A stretch of DNA of 64,000 nucleotides from Burkholderiales bacterium (GCA_030604135.1 JAUVWL010000012.1:44917-108916), one strand, 5' to 3'. Shown: positions 26,899 through 36,241, numbered from the stretch's first letter. Made by a program: numbers and translations. Notes: generated by a model not told the origin, from the letters alone.

Positions 26899-27584
26899 CA
26901 GCGCGGACCCTCCGGGACTTCAAGCACATACCCCATGCCGCGAACGGTCTGGATCAGGCGTGGCTCGAAAGGGTCATCCACTTTGTTGCGCAGGCGCCGC
27001 ATGGCCACCTCGATCACATTGGTGTCGCTGTCAAAGTTCATGTCCCAGACCTGGGACGCGATCAGCGTGCGCGGCAGGACCTCCCCCTGCCGGCGCATCA
27101 GCAGTTCCAGCAGGCCGAATTCCTTGGCGGTGAGGTCAATGCGTTTGCCACCCCGACTGACGCGTCGCCGCAGGAGGTCAAGCTCCAGATCGGCAACCAC
27201 CAGCGTGGTGGCCTCAATGCCCGAGCGGCCACGTCGCAGGATGGTGCGCACACGTGCCAGCAACTCTGCAAACGAAAAAGGCTTGACCAGGTAGTCGTCG
27301 GCACCCAGTTCCAGTCCCTTGACACGGTCCTCCACCTGGTCACGCGCCGTCAGGAACAACACCGGCATTTGCTGTCCGCGGCTGCGCATGCTCTTGAGGA
27401 CCTGCCAGCCATCGAGGCCCGGCAGCATCACATCCAGAATCACCAGATCGTGTTCGCCGTCCAGGGCGAGATGAAGCCCGTCTGTGCCATTGGCAACCAG
27501 ATCCACAACAAACCCCGCTTCGCGCAAGCCCTGCCGCAGGTAATCACCCGTCTTGGGTTCGTCTTCAACGATCAGTATCTTCAT
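26898..27584 (-). CDS. copR: CusR/CopR-type response regulator
   Basis: An OmpR-family regulator of 228 aa: receiver domain with phospho-acceptor Asp51 ([10 protein letters not shown]) and K in DDYLVKPF, then a winged-helix DNA-binding domain ([42 protein letters not shown]). The last motifs are typical of the CusR/CopR/PcoR heavy-metal group. It precedes and overlaps copS. A CusR-type box lies 55 bp upstream of its start, and matching boxes occur in two other gaps of the island. Confidence 0.92.
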   Translation of the reverse strand: MKILIVEDEPKTGDYLRQGLREAGFVVDLVANGTDGLHLALDGEHDLVILDVMLPGLDGWQVLKSMRSRGQQMPVLFLTARDQVEDRVKGLELGADDYLVKPFSFAELLARVRTILRRGRSGIEATTLVVADLELDLLRRRVSRGGKRIDLTAKEFGLLELLMRRQGEVLPRTLIASQVWDMNFDSDTNVIEVAMRRLRNKVDDPFEPRLIQTVRGMGYVLEVPEGPR

Positions 27585-27638
27585 GTCAACAGGACCTCCG
27601 CCTCAAGTTTGCCCGCAACTTGGCGGTACCGGGCGCAA

Positions 27639-27654
27639 ATGACAGATTTGTCAT
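27639..27654. promoter_or_regulatory. CusR/CopR box upstream of copR
   Basis: ATGACAGATTTGTCAT is a 16-bp perfect 6+4+6 palindrome identical in form to the E. coli CusR box. It lies 55 bp upstream of copR and suggests autoregulation of copRS. Confidence 0.75.
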
Positions 27655-27715
27655 CTGTCGGACAGGTTGCCGTCGTGCTCATTGGATGGTCCACCGACTT
27701 TTCGTCGAGGTCGCT

Positions 27716-29176
27716 TCAGAGCACGGGAGCGAGCAGGTAGGCTGCTCTGGAGGCCAGCCGAAACCACCAGGGACGTTCGACCACATCGCGCAGGTCCATG
27801 AGATGCGAGTGGCTGAAATCATGGTGATACTTGGCCTCCAACTCCTTTGCAAAGCCATGGTCGTACACCCACGTCGTGATCTCGAAGTTGAGGCGGAAGG
27901 ATCGGTTGTCCAGGTTCACGGTCCCGATCGCCGAGGCCTTGTCATCCACCAGGATGGTCTTGCAGTGCAGGAACCCGTCGTGGTAGCGGTAGACCTTGAC
28001 GCCCGCCTCAAGCATAGGTCCCAGGAAAGCGTAGGCCGCAAAGTAGAGCAGCGGATTGTCGGGCTTCTCCGGAATCAGGATGCGCACATCCACGCCGCGC
28101 AGTGCCGCCAGTTTCAGGGCGGACTGCACGCCTTCGTCGGGAACGAAATACGGACTTGCAATCCAGATGCGTTCCCGGGCGTTGGACAGCGCCAGCTGCA
28201 CCATCAGGCTGGCGGTCTCAAAACGATCGGCAGGCCCGCTGGGCAGAACCAGAACCGGGAGGTTGCGGCCGTTGGTTTGAGACGGGGTCCAGTCGAACTC
28301 GAGGATTTCGCCCGTGGCCCAGTACCAGTCCTCCATGAATGAGAGTTGCAGGGCGAACACGGCCGGTCCCACCAGCTTGAGGTGCGTGTCACGCCAGGCA
28401 CCGACGTCCGGATTCCTGCCCAGGTACTCGTCACCCACATTGAGTCCGCCAGTCCAGCCACTGATGCCATCGGCGATCACGATCTTGCGGTGGTTGCGGA
28501 AGTTCAACTGAAACCGATTGCCTGAGCCTCGTGTCGAGTGAAAGGATCGGACATGCACGCCAGCAGCCCGCAAGGCGGTCAGGTAAGCGGATGGCAGCTG
28601 ATAGCTCCCGATCTCGTCGTACAGAAAATGCACCTGAACCCCGGCTCGGGCACGCTCCTGCAGCAAGCGGCTCAGTTGGCGACCCAGGTCATCGTCGCGA
28701 ACGATGTAGTACTGCACAAGCAGGTATTGCCGGGCAGAGCGGATGCCTTCAAAGATGCTTTCGAACGTGGCCTTACCGTCGGCCAGCAACTGCGCGTCAT
28801 TGCCTGCCAGGGTGGGGAGTTTGGCCAGGCGTTCCATGGCAGGCAGGTCCAGATGGGACGACAGGTCGCGGACGGCGAATGGCTCCACCAACGCCATCTT
28901 TGAATCGAGTGCATGGTGCAGCTGGCTGTCGGTGTCACGACGGCCAATCACGTATCCCTGGAAGCGGGACCGTCCGAACACCCAGTACGAGGGCACGGCG
29001 ACGACGGGAAATGTGTTGAGCGAAACAATCCACGCGACAGCGCCTGGGGCCGTGCGTGTGCCCATCAGGGCATCAACAGACGAAACGAATCCCAACAGGT
29101 GAGCGATGACCAGCGTGGAGGCGATCCAGTGTCTGCGGACCAGGGAGGCCCCGCGGTAAAGAAATGTGGAGCTCAT
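27716..29176 (-). CDS. cls: Cardiolipin synthase (phospholipase D family)
   Basis: Condenses two phosphatidylglycerol molecules into cardiolipin at the inner membrane. The 486-aa protein has an N-terminal hydrophobic region (about residues 18-65) and two HKD motifs: NHRKIVIAD with His229 and LHCKTILVDD with His404, each followed by the expected Gly/Asn. Start ATG 29176 was chosen over a TTG further upstream. It sits between copR and the Met-rich gene, with CusR-type boxes on both sides, so copper control is likely. Its presence in the island suggests membrane repair or adjustment during metal stress. Confidence 0.9.
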   Translation of the reverse strand: MSSTFLYRGASLVRRHWIASTLVIAHLLGFVSSVDALMGTRTAPGAVAWIVSLNTFPVVAVPSYWVFGRSRFQGYVIGRRDTDSQLHHALDSKMALVEPFAVRDLSSHLDLPAMERLAKLPTLAGNDAQLLADGKATFESIFEGIRSARQYLLVQYYIVRDDDLGRQLSRLLQERARAGVQVHFLYDEIGSYQLPSAYLTALRAAGVHVRSFHSTRGSGNRFQLNFRNHRKIVIADGISGWTGGLNVGDEYLGRNPDVGAWRDTHLKLVGPAVFALQLSFMEDWYWATGEILEFDWTPSQTNGRNLPVLVLPSGPADRFETASLMVQLALSNARERIWIASPYFVPDEGVQSALKLAALRGVDVRILIPEKPDNPLLYFAAYAFLGPMLEAGVKVYRYHDGFLHCKTILVDDKASAIGTVNLDNRSFRLNFEITTWVYDHGFAKELEAKYHHDFSHSHLMDLRDVVERPWWFRLASRAAYLLAPVL

Positions 29177-29258
29177 GTTGAAGGGCCTTCGCCTCAACGC
29201 GGTCGAGGATGCAGTGATGATTATCAGTTGGCGGACTCAAAGCGGTGGACAGGGATTT

Positions 29259-29274
29259 CTGACATCTTTGTCAT
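29259..29274. promoter_or_regulatory. CusR/CopR box between cls and the Met-rich gene
   Basis: CTGACATCTTTGTCAT matches the box upstream of copR in 14 of 16 positions if the four central bases are ignored as variable. A TAGAGT hexamer 34 bp downstream (29308-29313) fits a -10 for the Met-rich gene; the box also lies 83 bp upstream of the divergent cls. Confidence 0.7.
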
Positions 29275-29404
29275 CTCGGAGTCATGTTCACGTGGCCTGG
29301 ACCAGCCTAGAGTGCACTCGTGGGGTAGCCATTTCACGCCATGGGGCGTGGAGCCATTCCCCACCGATCTCGAGGATCGGAATCAGCCATGAAAGGGCCT
29401 GAAC

Positions 29405-29878
29405 ATGAACGCCTCAATTCCCAAGGCCGCCGCACTGGCGCTGGTCATTGCTTCGTTTTCCGCCACGGCGCAGACCGCAGCCGAACACGAACAGCACCAC
29501 CCGGGTGCCACTGCCCCAACGACCGCGGCATCGCCAGTCAACCCCGAACAACAGGCGTTGGCGATGGATCGCCACCTGCAGGCCATGCGCGACATGAATC
29601 GCAGAATGGCCGAGGCAAAAACACCACAGGAGCGCCAGGCGCTGATGGCAGAGCATCGTCAGGTCATGCGGGACGGCATGAAGATGATGGGGCACATGCA
29701 GGCCATGCCCAAGGCAGGAATGGGTGCGATGGGGGGATCGGGCATGCAGGGCGGCATGGGTCCGCAGATGATGGGACAGATGATGCAGCGCCACGCCTTG
29801 ATGGAAAAGCGCATGGAAATGATGGAGTCCATGATGCAGATGATGATCGACCAGATGGGGGCTTCTTCGCCCAAGTAG
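29405..29878 (+). CDS. Met-rich periplasmic protein, probably copper-binding
   Basis: A 157-aa protein with a signal peptide (MNASIPKAAALALVIASFSATAQ). The mature part starts with a His-containing segment (EHEQHHPG) and becomes extremely Met-rich from about residue 90 (GMKMMGHMQAMPKAGMG, then repeated MM and MxxMM). Methionine clusters bind Cu(I) and Ag(I) in periplasmic proteins such as CopK, CopC and SilE-like sponges. No named family was recognised. It is the first gene of the run leading to the second ATPase, with a CusR-type box upstream. Confidence 0.75.
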   Translation: MNASIPKAAALALVIASFSATAQTAAEHEQHHPGATAPTTAASPVNPEQQALAMDRHLQAMRDMNRRMAEAKTPQERQALMAEHRQVMRDGMKMMGHMQAMPKAGMGAMGGSGMQGGMGPQMMGQMMQRHALMEKRMEMMESMMQMMIDQMGASSPK

Positions 29879-29891
29879 TCGGGAGAGGATC

Positions 29892-30122
29892 ATGTTTTTC
29901 GATCACGGCTTTTTCATGGGCGGCATGCACACCATCGGGTGGGCTTTCTGGCTGGTTGTGGCGGTGGCGATGGTTGCCATCTGGACGGCTTCACGTGGTC
30001 GACGGCCATCCGATGCTGCCCAACTCGACATCCTGAAGCGACGACTCGCCCGGGATGAGATCACGCCCGAAGCCTACGAGCAGGCCAAGCACCTGCTGGA
30101 GCGCGACGCGGACAAGTCTTGA
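29892..30122 (+). CDS. Small SHOCT-domain membrane protein
   Basis: A 76-aa protein: one hydrophobic helix (about 15-33) followed by a SHOCT motif (LDILKRRLARDEITPEAYEQAKHLLE). It starts 13 bp after the Met-rich gene with a GGAG site (29882-29885). SHOCT modules are short oligomerisation units often found at the ends of metal-resistance operons; the specific role is unknown. Confidence 0.82.
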   Translation: MFFDHGFFMGGMHTIGWAFWLVVAVAMVAIWTASRGRRPSDAAQLDILKRRLARDEITPEAYEQAKHLLERDADKS

Positions 30123-30143
30123 TCACTGCCATCACCCAGAACC

Positions 30144-30392
30144 ATGAATGCACCTGATCCCCACAAAGAGCCACGTCCACCTGCCTGGCGCCGTGCCGCC
30201 GTCCTGGCCTGGGTGGCGGCCTCCTTGATCGCGTTGTTCTATCTGCTACGGGAGCATTGGGGTCACATCCTGGGCGGGTGGCCCTACGTGTTGTTGCTGC
30301 TCTGCCCTCTGATGCACCTTTTCCATGGACACGGAAGGCATGGGGGCCACGGGTCAGAACATGACCCTGATGGAAAGCACGGAAAGCACTGA
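30144..30392 (+). CDS. DUF2933-type small membrane protein
   Basis: An 82-aa protein with two adjacent hydrophobic segments (about residues 19-36 and 45-56) and a His-rich cytoplasmic or periplasmic tail (HGHGRHGGHGSEHDPDGKHGKH). This is the pattern of DUF2933 proteins found beside copper ATPases and RND pumps. The His tail could bind metal. It lies 21 bp after the SHOCT gene. Confidence 0.8.
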   Translation: MNAPDPHKEPRPPAWRRAAVLAWVAASLIALFYLLREHWGHILGGWPYVLLLLCPLMHLFHGHGRHGGHGSEHDPDGKHGKH

Positions 30393-30427
30393 ACGCATGA
30401 AGCGGTGCAGAAACTGGAGGCATAAAC

Positions 30428-32689
30428 ATGGGTACCGACGCAGAACAGACGACCGTCTTGTTGACCGTTCCCGGCATGGGCAGCGATCACTGCGCTGGCC
30501 TGGTCTCCACCTCGATACGGCGGCTTGACGGCGTTGCACAGATCGAAACCAACATCGCTCGTCACCGTGTGACGGTACGCTTTGACCCGACGCGTCTCAA
30601 GCCGGAGGCCATCCGGTCCGCCGTGGAACGGGCAGGCTATGACGTGGACAGTGTGAACGACGACCACCCGACCCGCTCGCCACAGGACTCGGGCTCCGAA
30701 GAGCGCTATCTGGCGTTGGCCACCCGGAGGCTCTGGATCGCCGGGGTTCCGGCGGCACTCATCATGCTGTTGATGGTGCCGCACATGTTCTGGCGGCCGG
30801 TGCCGGGGTATCTGGCCATCGTCGCGGTGCTGGCATTTCCGGTGGTGTTCACGAATGGGGGTTGGGCCACGCACCGGTCGGCCTGGCTGTCGCTGAAGAA
30901 CCGCACCGCCAACATGGACGTGCTGATCTCGCTGGGCAGCATTCCGCCCTACCTGATCGGGCTGATTGGCTTCATCTACCCGATGACCTCTTTCATTGAG
31001 ATGGCTGCGTCGATCATGACCTTCCATCTGCTGGGCCGCTACCTGGAAACGCGCGCCAAGGGGCGCGCCTCGCAGGCGATACGCAAGCTGGTCACGCTGG
31101 GAGCCAAGACCGCAACGGTGCTGCGCGAAGGGCGCGAGGTCGAACTGCCGGTGGCCGAACTGGTGGTGGGCGACGTGATGCTGGTGCGCCCCGGCGCCAA
31201 GGTGCCGACCGACGGTCAAGTCATCGAGGGCGTGAGCCACATCGACGAGTCGATTGCCACTGGCGAGTCGGTGCCGGTGGAGAAGGGGCCAGTCGATGCG
31301 GTGATCGGCGCAACGATCAACAAGGAAGGCCTGCTCAAGGTGCGCGCCACCAGGATCGGCGCCGACACCTTCCTGTCGCAGGTGATCCGCCTGGTCGAAC
31401 AGGCGCAAGGTTCCAAGGTACCGATCCAGGAGTTCGCCGATCGCGTCACTGGCCAGTTCGTCCCGGCGGTGATCGGGGTCAGTGTGGCGAGCTTTTTCAT
31501 GTGGCTTTGGATTGGTGCGAGCCTGCAGCCGGTGCTCGACTGGGGCGCCGGTTTCCTGCCCTGGGTGGACCCGAGCCGCACACCCCTTGTCGTCGGCACC
31601 CTGTCGGCGGTGGCGGTGCTGGTCATTGCCTGTCCGTGTGCCCTGGGTTTGGCCACGCCGACCGCATTGATGGTGGGCTCCGGCATCGGCGCCGAACGCG
31701 GGGTGCTGATCCGTTCCGGCGAGGCCATCCAGACGCTGAAGGACGTCAAGGTGGTGGTGCTGGACAAGACCGGCACCATCACCCAAGGCAAGCCGGCCCT
31801 GACCGATGTCGTGGTGGCGGCGGGCGTGGACGAAGCCATGCTGTTACGGGTCGCTGCGGCGGTGGAAGCCGGATCCGAACATCCGCTTGGCCAGTCCATC
31901 GCCAACGGCGCACGGGAGCGTGGGGTTGACGTGCCCGCCGTGCAGTCATTCAGGGCTGTGACCGCTCGCGGGGTGCAGGGCGATGTGGACGGGCAACTGG
32001 TGCGTGTGGGCAGTCGCCGCATGCTGGATGAAGCCGGCATCAGCTATGGCGCACTGGACGAAGCGCTCACGCGCTTCGAGAACGAGGGCAAGACGGCGAT
32101 GCTGGTCACGGTCGCAGACCGCGCCGTGGGCATCGTGGCTGTCGCCGACACCGTCAAGCCGGACTCCAAGGCCGCGATTGCCGCGCTCCATGCGCTCGGC
32201 ATCAAAGTCGTGATGGTGACTGGCGACAACGAGCGGACTGCTCGCCATGTCGCTGCCCAGGTCGGGGTGGACGAGATCATGGCCGGCGTGCTCCCGGAAG
32301 GCAAGGTGGATGCGATACGCCAGTTGCAAGGCCAGTACGGCGAGCATGTGGCGATGGTGGGGGACGGCATCAATGACGCACCGGCGCTCAAGCAGGCCAA
32401 CGTGGGCATCGCCATCGGCGCCGGGGCGGACGTGGCGATCGAGGCCGCCGACGTGACGCTGGTCCAGGGCGAGCTCACCCGGGTGGTCGAGGCCATACGG
32501 CTGTCCAAGGCCACGTTCTCGAAGATCGTGCAGAACCTGTTCTGGGCCTGGGTCTACAACGTCGCCGCCATCCCGATCGCAGCACTCGGTCTGCTGCACC
32601 CCATGATCGGCGTGGTTGCGATGACAGCAAGCTCGCTGTCGGTGATCGGCAACTCGCTGTTGCTGCGCCGTGCCCCAATCCGCTTCTGA
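30428..32689 (+). CDS. Second heavy-metal P1B-type ATPase
   Basis: A 753-aa P1B-ATPase. It keeps the CPC membrane motif (residues 402-404), [21 protein letters not shown] and the helix 8 MTASSLSVIGNSLLL segment of Cu(I) pumps. Its N-terminal metal domain reads GMGSDHC, so the first Cys of CxxC is Ser and only Cys22 remains, unlike CopA upstream. Such copper ATPases may load periplasmic proteins rather than bulk-detoxify. It lies 35 bp after the DUF2933 gene in the CopR-linked part of the island. Confidence 0.9.
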   Translation: MGTDAEQTTVLLTVPGMGSDHCAGLVSTSIRRLDGVAQIETNIARHRVTVRFDPTRLKPEAIRSAVERAGYDVDSVNDDHPTRSPQDSGSEERYLALATRRLWIAGVPAALIMLLMVPHMFWRPVPGYLAIVAVLAFPVVFTNGGWATHRSAWLSLKNRTANMDVLISLGSIPPYLIGLIGFIYPMTSFIEMAASIMTFHLLGRYLETRAKGRASQAIRKLVTLGAKTATVLREGREVELPVAELVVGDVMLVRPGAKVPTDGQVIEGVSHIDESIATGESVPVEKGPVDAVIGATINKEGLLKVRATRIGADTFLSQVIRLVEQAQGSKVPIQEFADRVTGQFVPAVIGVSVASFFMWLWIGASLQPVLDWGAGFLPWVDPSRTPLVVGTLSAVAVLVIACPCALGLATPTALMVGSGIGAERGVLIRSGEAIQTLKDVKVVVLDKTGTITQGKPALTDVVVAAGVDEAMLLRVAAAVEAGSEHPLGQSIANGARERGVDVPAVQSFRAVTARGVQGDVDGQLVRVGSRRMLDEAGISYGALDEALTRFENEGKTAMLVTVADRAVGIVAVADTVKPDSKAAIAALHALGIKVVMVTGDNERTARHVAAQVGVDEIMAGVLPEGKVDAIRQLQGQYGEHVAMVGDGINDAPALKQANVGIAIGAGADVAIEAADVTLVQGELTRVVEAIRLSKATFSKIVQNLFWAWVYNVAAIPIAALGLLHPMIGVVAMTASSLSVIGNSLLLRRAPIRF

Positions 32690-32783
32690 CGCTCCCGGCT
32701 TGTTGCCGCGCTGGCACTGAAGCACAAGCCCTCATTGCAGAGGACGAATGAAACAGCCAATGATGGCTTGACCATCAGTCCAG

Positions 32784-32799
32784 ATGACAAAACTGTCAC
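32784..32799. promoter_or_regulatory. CusR/CopR box upstream of cusF
   Basis: ATGACAAAACTGTCAC matches the copR and cls boxes apart from the last base. It lies 124 bp upstream of the cusF-cusCBA run. Confidence 0.65.
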
Positions 32800-32922
32800 A
32801 TTGCGGTCAGTTTGTTGTGGGCGCCACGTGATCATCATACGTGTATGGGGTGCATGCCACGACGAGCTGGGACAGCTTGGTCTTGCACCTTCGACCATTC
32901 CCTGCCCCAACTGGAATCGACC

Positions 32923-33285
32923 ATGCGTACCAAATTCTCCAGGACCTTCGTTTTTGTCGGACTGATCGCCACTTTGTCCAGCCAGGCCTTTGCCCAGGCC
33001 GGACATGCCCATCACCCATCACCGGGTACGGCCGCCGTCGCCAGCCAGGCCGCCAACACCACCGAATCGGAAGGAGTGGTGCGGCGCGTGAACGTGGCGG
33101 CCGGCACCGTCACGATTGCGCACGGTCCACTGCCCCATCTGGACATGCCCCCAATGACCATGGGGTTCAAGGTGGTGGGTGGTGCATCGCTGGAGGGCTT
33201 GGCAGCGGGTGACAAGGTGCGTTTTGTCGCTGACAAGGACGGGGGCTCGCTCGTGGTCACCCGAATCGAAAAGCTGTCAAACTGA
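32923..33285 (+). CDS. cusF: CusF-like periplasmic copper-binding protein
   Basis: Carries Cu(I)/Ag(I) in the periplasm to the RND pump. The 120-aa protein has a signal peptide (residues 1-25), a His-rich mature N-terminus (GHAHH), and the CusF OB-fold metal site: His67 in TIAHGP and Met78/Met80 in DMPPMTMGF. The Trp that caps the metal in E. coli CusF is replaced by Met75. It heads a four-gene run with CusC, CusB and CusA homologues. Confidence 0.88.
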   Translation: MRTKFSRTFVFVGLIATLSSQAFAQAGHAHHPSPGTAAVASQAANTTESEGVVRRVNVAAGTVTIAHGPLPHLDMPPMTMGFKVVGGASLEGLAAGDKVRFVADKDGGSLVVTRIEKLSN

Positions 33286-33379
33286 TCGGACCCGAAGGCC
33301 GGTCCAGAGCCAGTCACGATTCCTTGCCGTTTTTCCACGATCCACCGCTGCGCTTGAGTCAGGCCACCCCTGCAACGCC

Positions 33380-34684
33380 ATGTACGCCACTTCTCCAAGC
33401 CGTATCTCACGCCACCTGGCCAAAGCCTGTGTGGCCGCCCTGGTGTTGTCCTGGGCGTCGATAACCGTTGCGGTAGCGCCCGAGGATGAGCAGGGACTGG
33501 GCGCTGAACTTGGCGCGCTGATGGCTTACGCGCGCCAACACAACCCTTCGCTGACGGCCAGCCGCATGGATGCCGCTGCTGCTCGGGAGCGGATACGCAT
33601 GGCCACGGCCTTGCCCGATCCGCAGCTCGAACTGGAACTCATGGACGTGACCAACGCGATGAGTCCGGGCAGGTCGGCTTCCTTGTTGCCAGGGCGGGTC
33701 GGCACCACCAGTTGGCGGGCAACGCAGATGCTGCCCTACCCGGGCAAGCTGGCACTTCGAGGGGACGTGGCCCAGGCGCAGGCGGCAGGGTCGGAGGCCG
33801 ACGCACTGCAGACCCTGCAGGAGGTAGAGGCGGCCATTGCAAGGGCCTACATCGCCCACTACCAGGTCGTGCGCAAGGACCACATTCTGAGAGAGTCCAT
33901 GGCACTCAATGACAGCCTCACCGAGGTGACGCTCCGTCGCTATGCCCGCGGTCTGGCCAGCCAGCAGGAGGTGCTGATGGTGCAGGCTGAGCGGACCGCG
34001 CTGCGGATCGGGGTGGTTGAGCTGGAACGCAGCCGCACGTTGGCCCACGTGCGGCTGAACACCCTTTTGGGCCGAGCACCCGATGCCCCACTGACCGAGC
34101 CGCAGGCTTTGCCTCCCAGCCCGGCACCGGTCTCATTGTCTGCAGTGATCGAGCGGGCAAGCCTGCAGTCACCCCTGCTCATGAAAGCCCGAGCGGACAC
34201 GCTGGCGGCTGAGCGCCAGCGGGCCCTCACCCATCGCGAACGTTACCCGGACTTCGGCGTATCGATTGCCAACAACCGGCCACGCGGTGGACGTGACAGC
34301 TGGGATCTGCGGGTGGAAATCAATCTGCCGTTGCAGCAGACCAGCCGCCGCGCGCAGGAGCGCGAGGCGACCCTTGCTCAGTCGGCGTCCGAGGCGCGCC
34401 AGCTGGAAGCTGCTGCCCGGGTGGCGGAATCGGTTGGCGAGGCCCATGCCACCCTGGTGGCGCGAATGGAGCAGCTGCGGCTGCTGCAGGCGGTCCTGTT
34501 GCCACAGAACCAGGCCAGCCTTGAATCGGCCAGGGCCGGCTACGAAAGCGGATCGTCGGGCTTCGAACCGGTTCTCGCAGCGCAGCAACGGCTGCTCGAT
34601 AACCGGCTTGCTCTGCTGGAAGCCGAGGTGGACGCTGCGCTGGCTGCGGCGGATCTGAAACAACGGGTGGGAGACTCTTGGTGA
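33380..34684 (+). CDS. cusC: Outer-membrane efflux protein, CusC/TolC family
   Basis: A 434-aa TolC-family protein with a signal peptide (ends near VAVA, about residue 34) and two long alpha-helical repeats with TolC-type signatures (EVEAAIARAYIAHYQV and ESARAGYESGSSGFEPVLAAQQRLLDNR). It forms the exit duct of the tripartite pump. The ATG at 33380 starts the signal peptide; longer readings enter cusF. Its stop overlaps the GTG start of cusB (GTGA). Unlike E. coli CusC no lipobox Cys is visible. Confidence 0.87.
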   Translation: MYATSPSRISRHLAKACVAALVLSWASITVAVAPEDEQGLGAELGALMAYARQHNPSLTASRMDAAAARERIRMATALPDPQLELELMDVTNAMSPGRSASLLPGRVGTTSWRATQMLPYPGKLALRGDVAQAQAAGSEADALQTLQEVEAAIARAYIAHYQVVRKDHILRESMALNDSLTEVTLRRYARGLASQQEVLMVQAERTALRIGVVELERSRTLAHVRLNTLLGRAPDAPLTEPQALPPSPAPVSLSAVIERASLQSPLLMKARADTLAAERQRALTHRERYPDFGVSIANNRPRGGRDSWDLRVEINLPLQQTSRRAQEREATLAQSASEARQLEAAARVAESVGEAHATLVARMEQLRLLQAVLLPQNQASLESARAGYESGSSGFEPVLAAQQRLLDNRLALLEAEVDAALAAADLKQRVGDSW

Positions 34685-36240
34685 AAACAGGTATCGGACA
34701 GGCCCTGATCGCCGCCGCAGTGGCTGTGTCCCTGCTGACCGGCTACCAGATCGGACAGTGGCGTCAACATGGCGACCAATCGGCCAGCCCCGATTCCCAT
34801 GGCAGCGCCGGGCACACGACCACCGCGGCGCCAGCGTCCACCGCAAGCGGTGAGCGGACGGTGCTCTATTACCGCAACCCGATGGGGCTGCCGGACACCT
34901 CGCCCGTCCCCAAGAAGGATCCCATGGGCATGGACTACCTGCCCGTCTATGCCGACGAGCAGGACAACGACCCGGGCGCCGTGCGCGTGAGCCCGCAGCG
35001 GCTGCAGACGCTGGGCGTTCGCACCGCCCCGGTAGAGCGGCGGGTGATCGATTCCGCGGTGCTGGCGGTCGGCCGAGTGGAGCTGGACGAGCGTCGCAAC
35101 CACGAGGTGGCGCCCCGGTTCGAGGGCTGGATAGAGCGCTTGCACGTCAGTGCCACTGGAGACCCGGTCCGCAAAGGACAAGCCCTGTTCACGGTCTATA
35201 GCCCGGAACTGGCCGCGACCCGGGAGGAGCTGGCCATTGCAGAGCGACTGCTGGCACGGACCGCCGAGGCCGATACGGCCGATCGGGTGAATGCGCAGCG
35301 CATGGTGGAGGCAGCCCGCGCGCGCCTGAACAACTGGCAGGCCGTCGGCACGCCGGACGGCAGTCGTGTGGTCGTGCGATCCCCCGTGGACGGCATCGTG
35401 CTGGAAAAGGCGGCGGTGGAGGGTATGCGGTTCACACCGGGCTTGGCGGTTTACCGCATCGCCAACCTGTCCACGGTCTGGGTTTTGGCCGATGTCTACG
35501 AACAGGACCTGGCCCGTCTTGCCAGAGGGCAGAAAGCCCGGGTCAGCATCGACGCCTTTCCCGATCGCCATTTCGATGCCCGGATCACCTATGTCTACCC
35601 GGTACTCAACGCCTCGACACGGACGACCACCGTGCGTCTGGAACTGGCCAACGCGGAACGGCTGTTGCAACCGGGCATGTTCGCCCAGGTCGAGATCGCC
35701 ACGGGGGGTGAGACACCCCGCCTGAGCGTGCCCGCTTCGGCGCTCATCGATGATGGCCAGCGCCGCTCCGTACTCGTGGCGCTGGGCGAGGGCCGCTTCA
35801 AACCGCAGGCCGTCGAGATCGGGCGACGGGGGCGCGAGCATGTCGAAATCCTCTCTGGCCTTGAGGGTGGAGAGCACGTGGTGGTCTCGGCCAACTTCCT
35901 GCTCGATGCCGAGAGCAACCTGCAATCGGCCCTGGCCGGATTCCGCGCGAGCGAGACCAAGCCGCCTCCCACCCGCCACACCACCCAGGGTACGTTCGAC
36001 GAGTACTTCAAGGACAGCAACATCGTGATGCTCACGCACGAGGCCATCGGTTCGCTGTCATGGCCCGCGATGTCGATGGAGTTCGCCTTGGCCAGACCCG
36101 ACCTGATTGCCGGGCTGGCACCGGGCACGCCCATTCGCTTCAGTTTCGAAGAACGCGGCCCTGGTGAGTACGTGGTAATCGAGCTTGAGGCTATCGCCCG
36201 ATCGGATCTCGGCAAAGCATCGAGCAACCCGGGACGCTGA
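34681..36240 (+). CDS. cusB: Efflux periplasmic adaptor, CusB family
   Basis: Membrane-fusion protein of 519 aa. After an N-terminal anchor (about residues 5-24) comes a heavy-metal-binding YHS-like module (YYRNPMGLP... DPMGMDYLPVY), the alpha-hairpin, lipoyl and beta-barrel domains (SVWVLADVYEQDLARL), and a C-terminal CusF-like/DUF extension (LTHEAIGSLSWPAMSMEFA), which may bind copper directly. Start GTG 34681 overlaps the cusC stop by 4 bp. It links CusA in the inner membrane to CusC. Confidence 0.9.
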   Translation: MKTGIGQALIAAAVAVSLLTGYQIGQWRQHGDQSASPDSHGSAGHTTTAAPASTASGERTVLYYRNPMGLPDTSPVPKKDPMGMDYLPVYADEQDNDPGAVRVSPQRLQTLGVRTAPVERRVIDSAVLAVGRVELDERRNHEVAPRFEGWIERLHVSATGDPVRKGQALFTVYSPELAATREELAIAERLLARTAEADTADRVNAQRMVEAARARLNNWQAVGTPDGSRVVVRSPVDGIVLEKAAVEGMRFTPGLAVYRIANLSTVWVLADVYEQDLARLARGQKARVSIDAFPDRHFDARITYVYPVLNASTRTTTVRLELANAERLLQPGMFAQVEIATGGETPRLSVPASALIDDGQRRSVLVALGEGRFKPQAVEIGRRGREHVEILSGLEGGEHVVVSANFLLDAESNLQSALAGFRASETKPPPTRHTTQGTFDEYFKDSNIVMLTHEAIGSLSWPAMSMEFALARPDLIAGLAPGTPIRFSFEERGPGEYVVIELEAIARSDLGKASSNPGR

Positions 36241-36241
36241 C

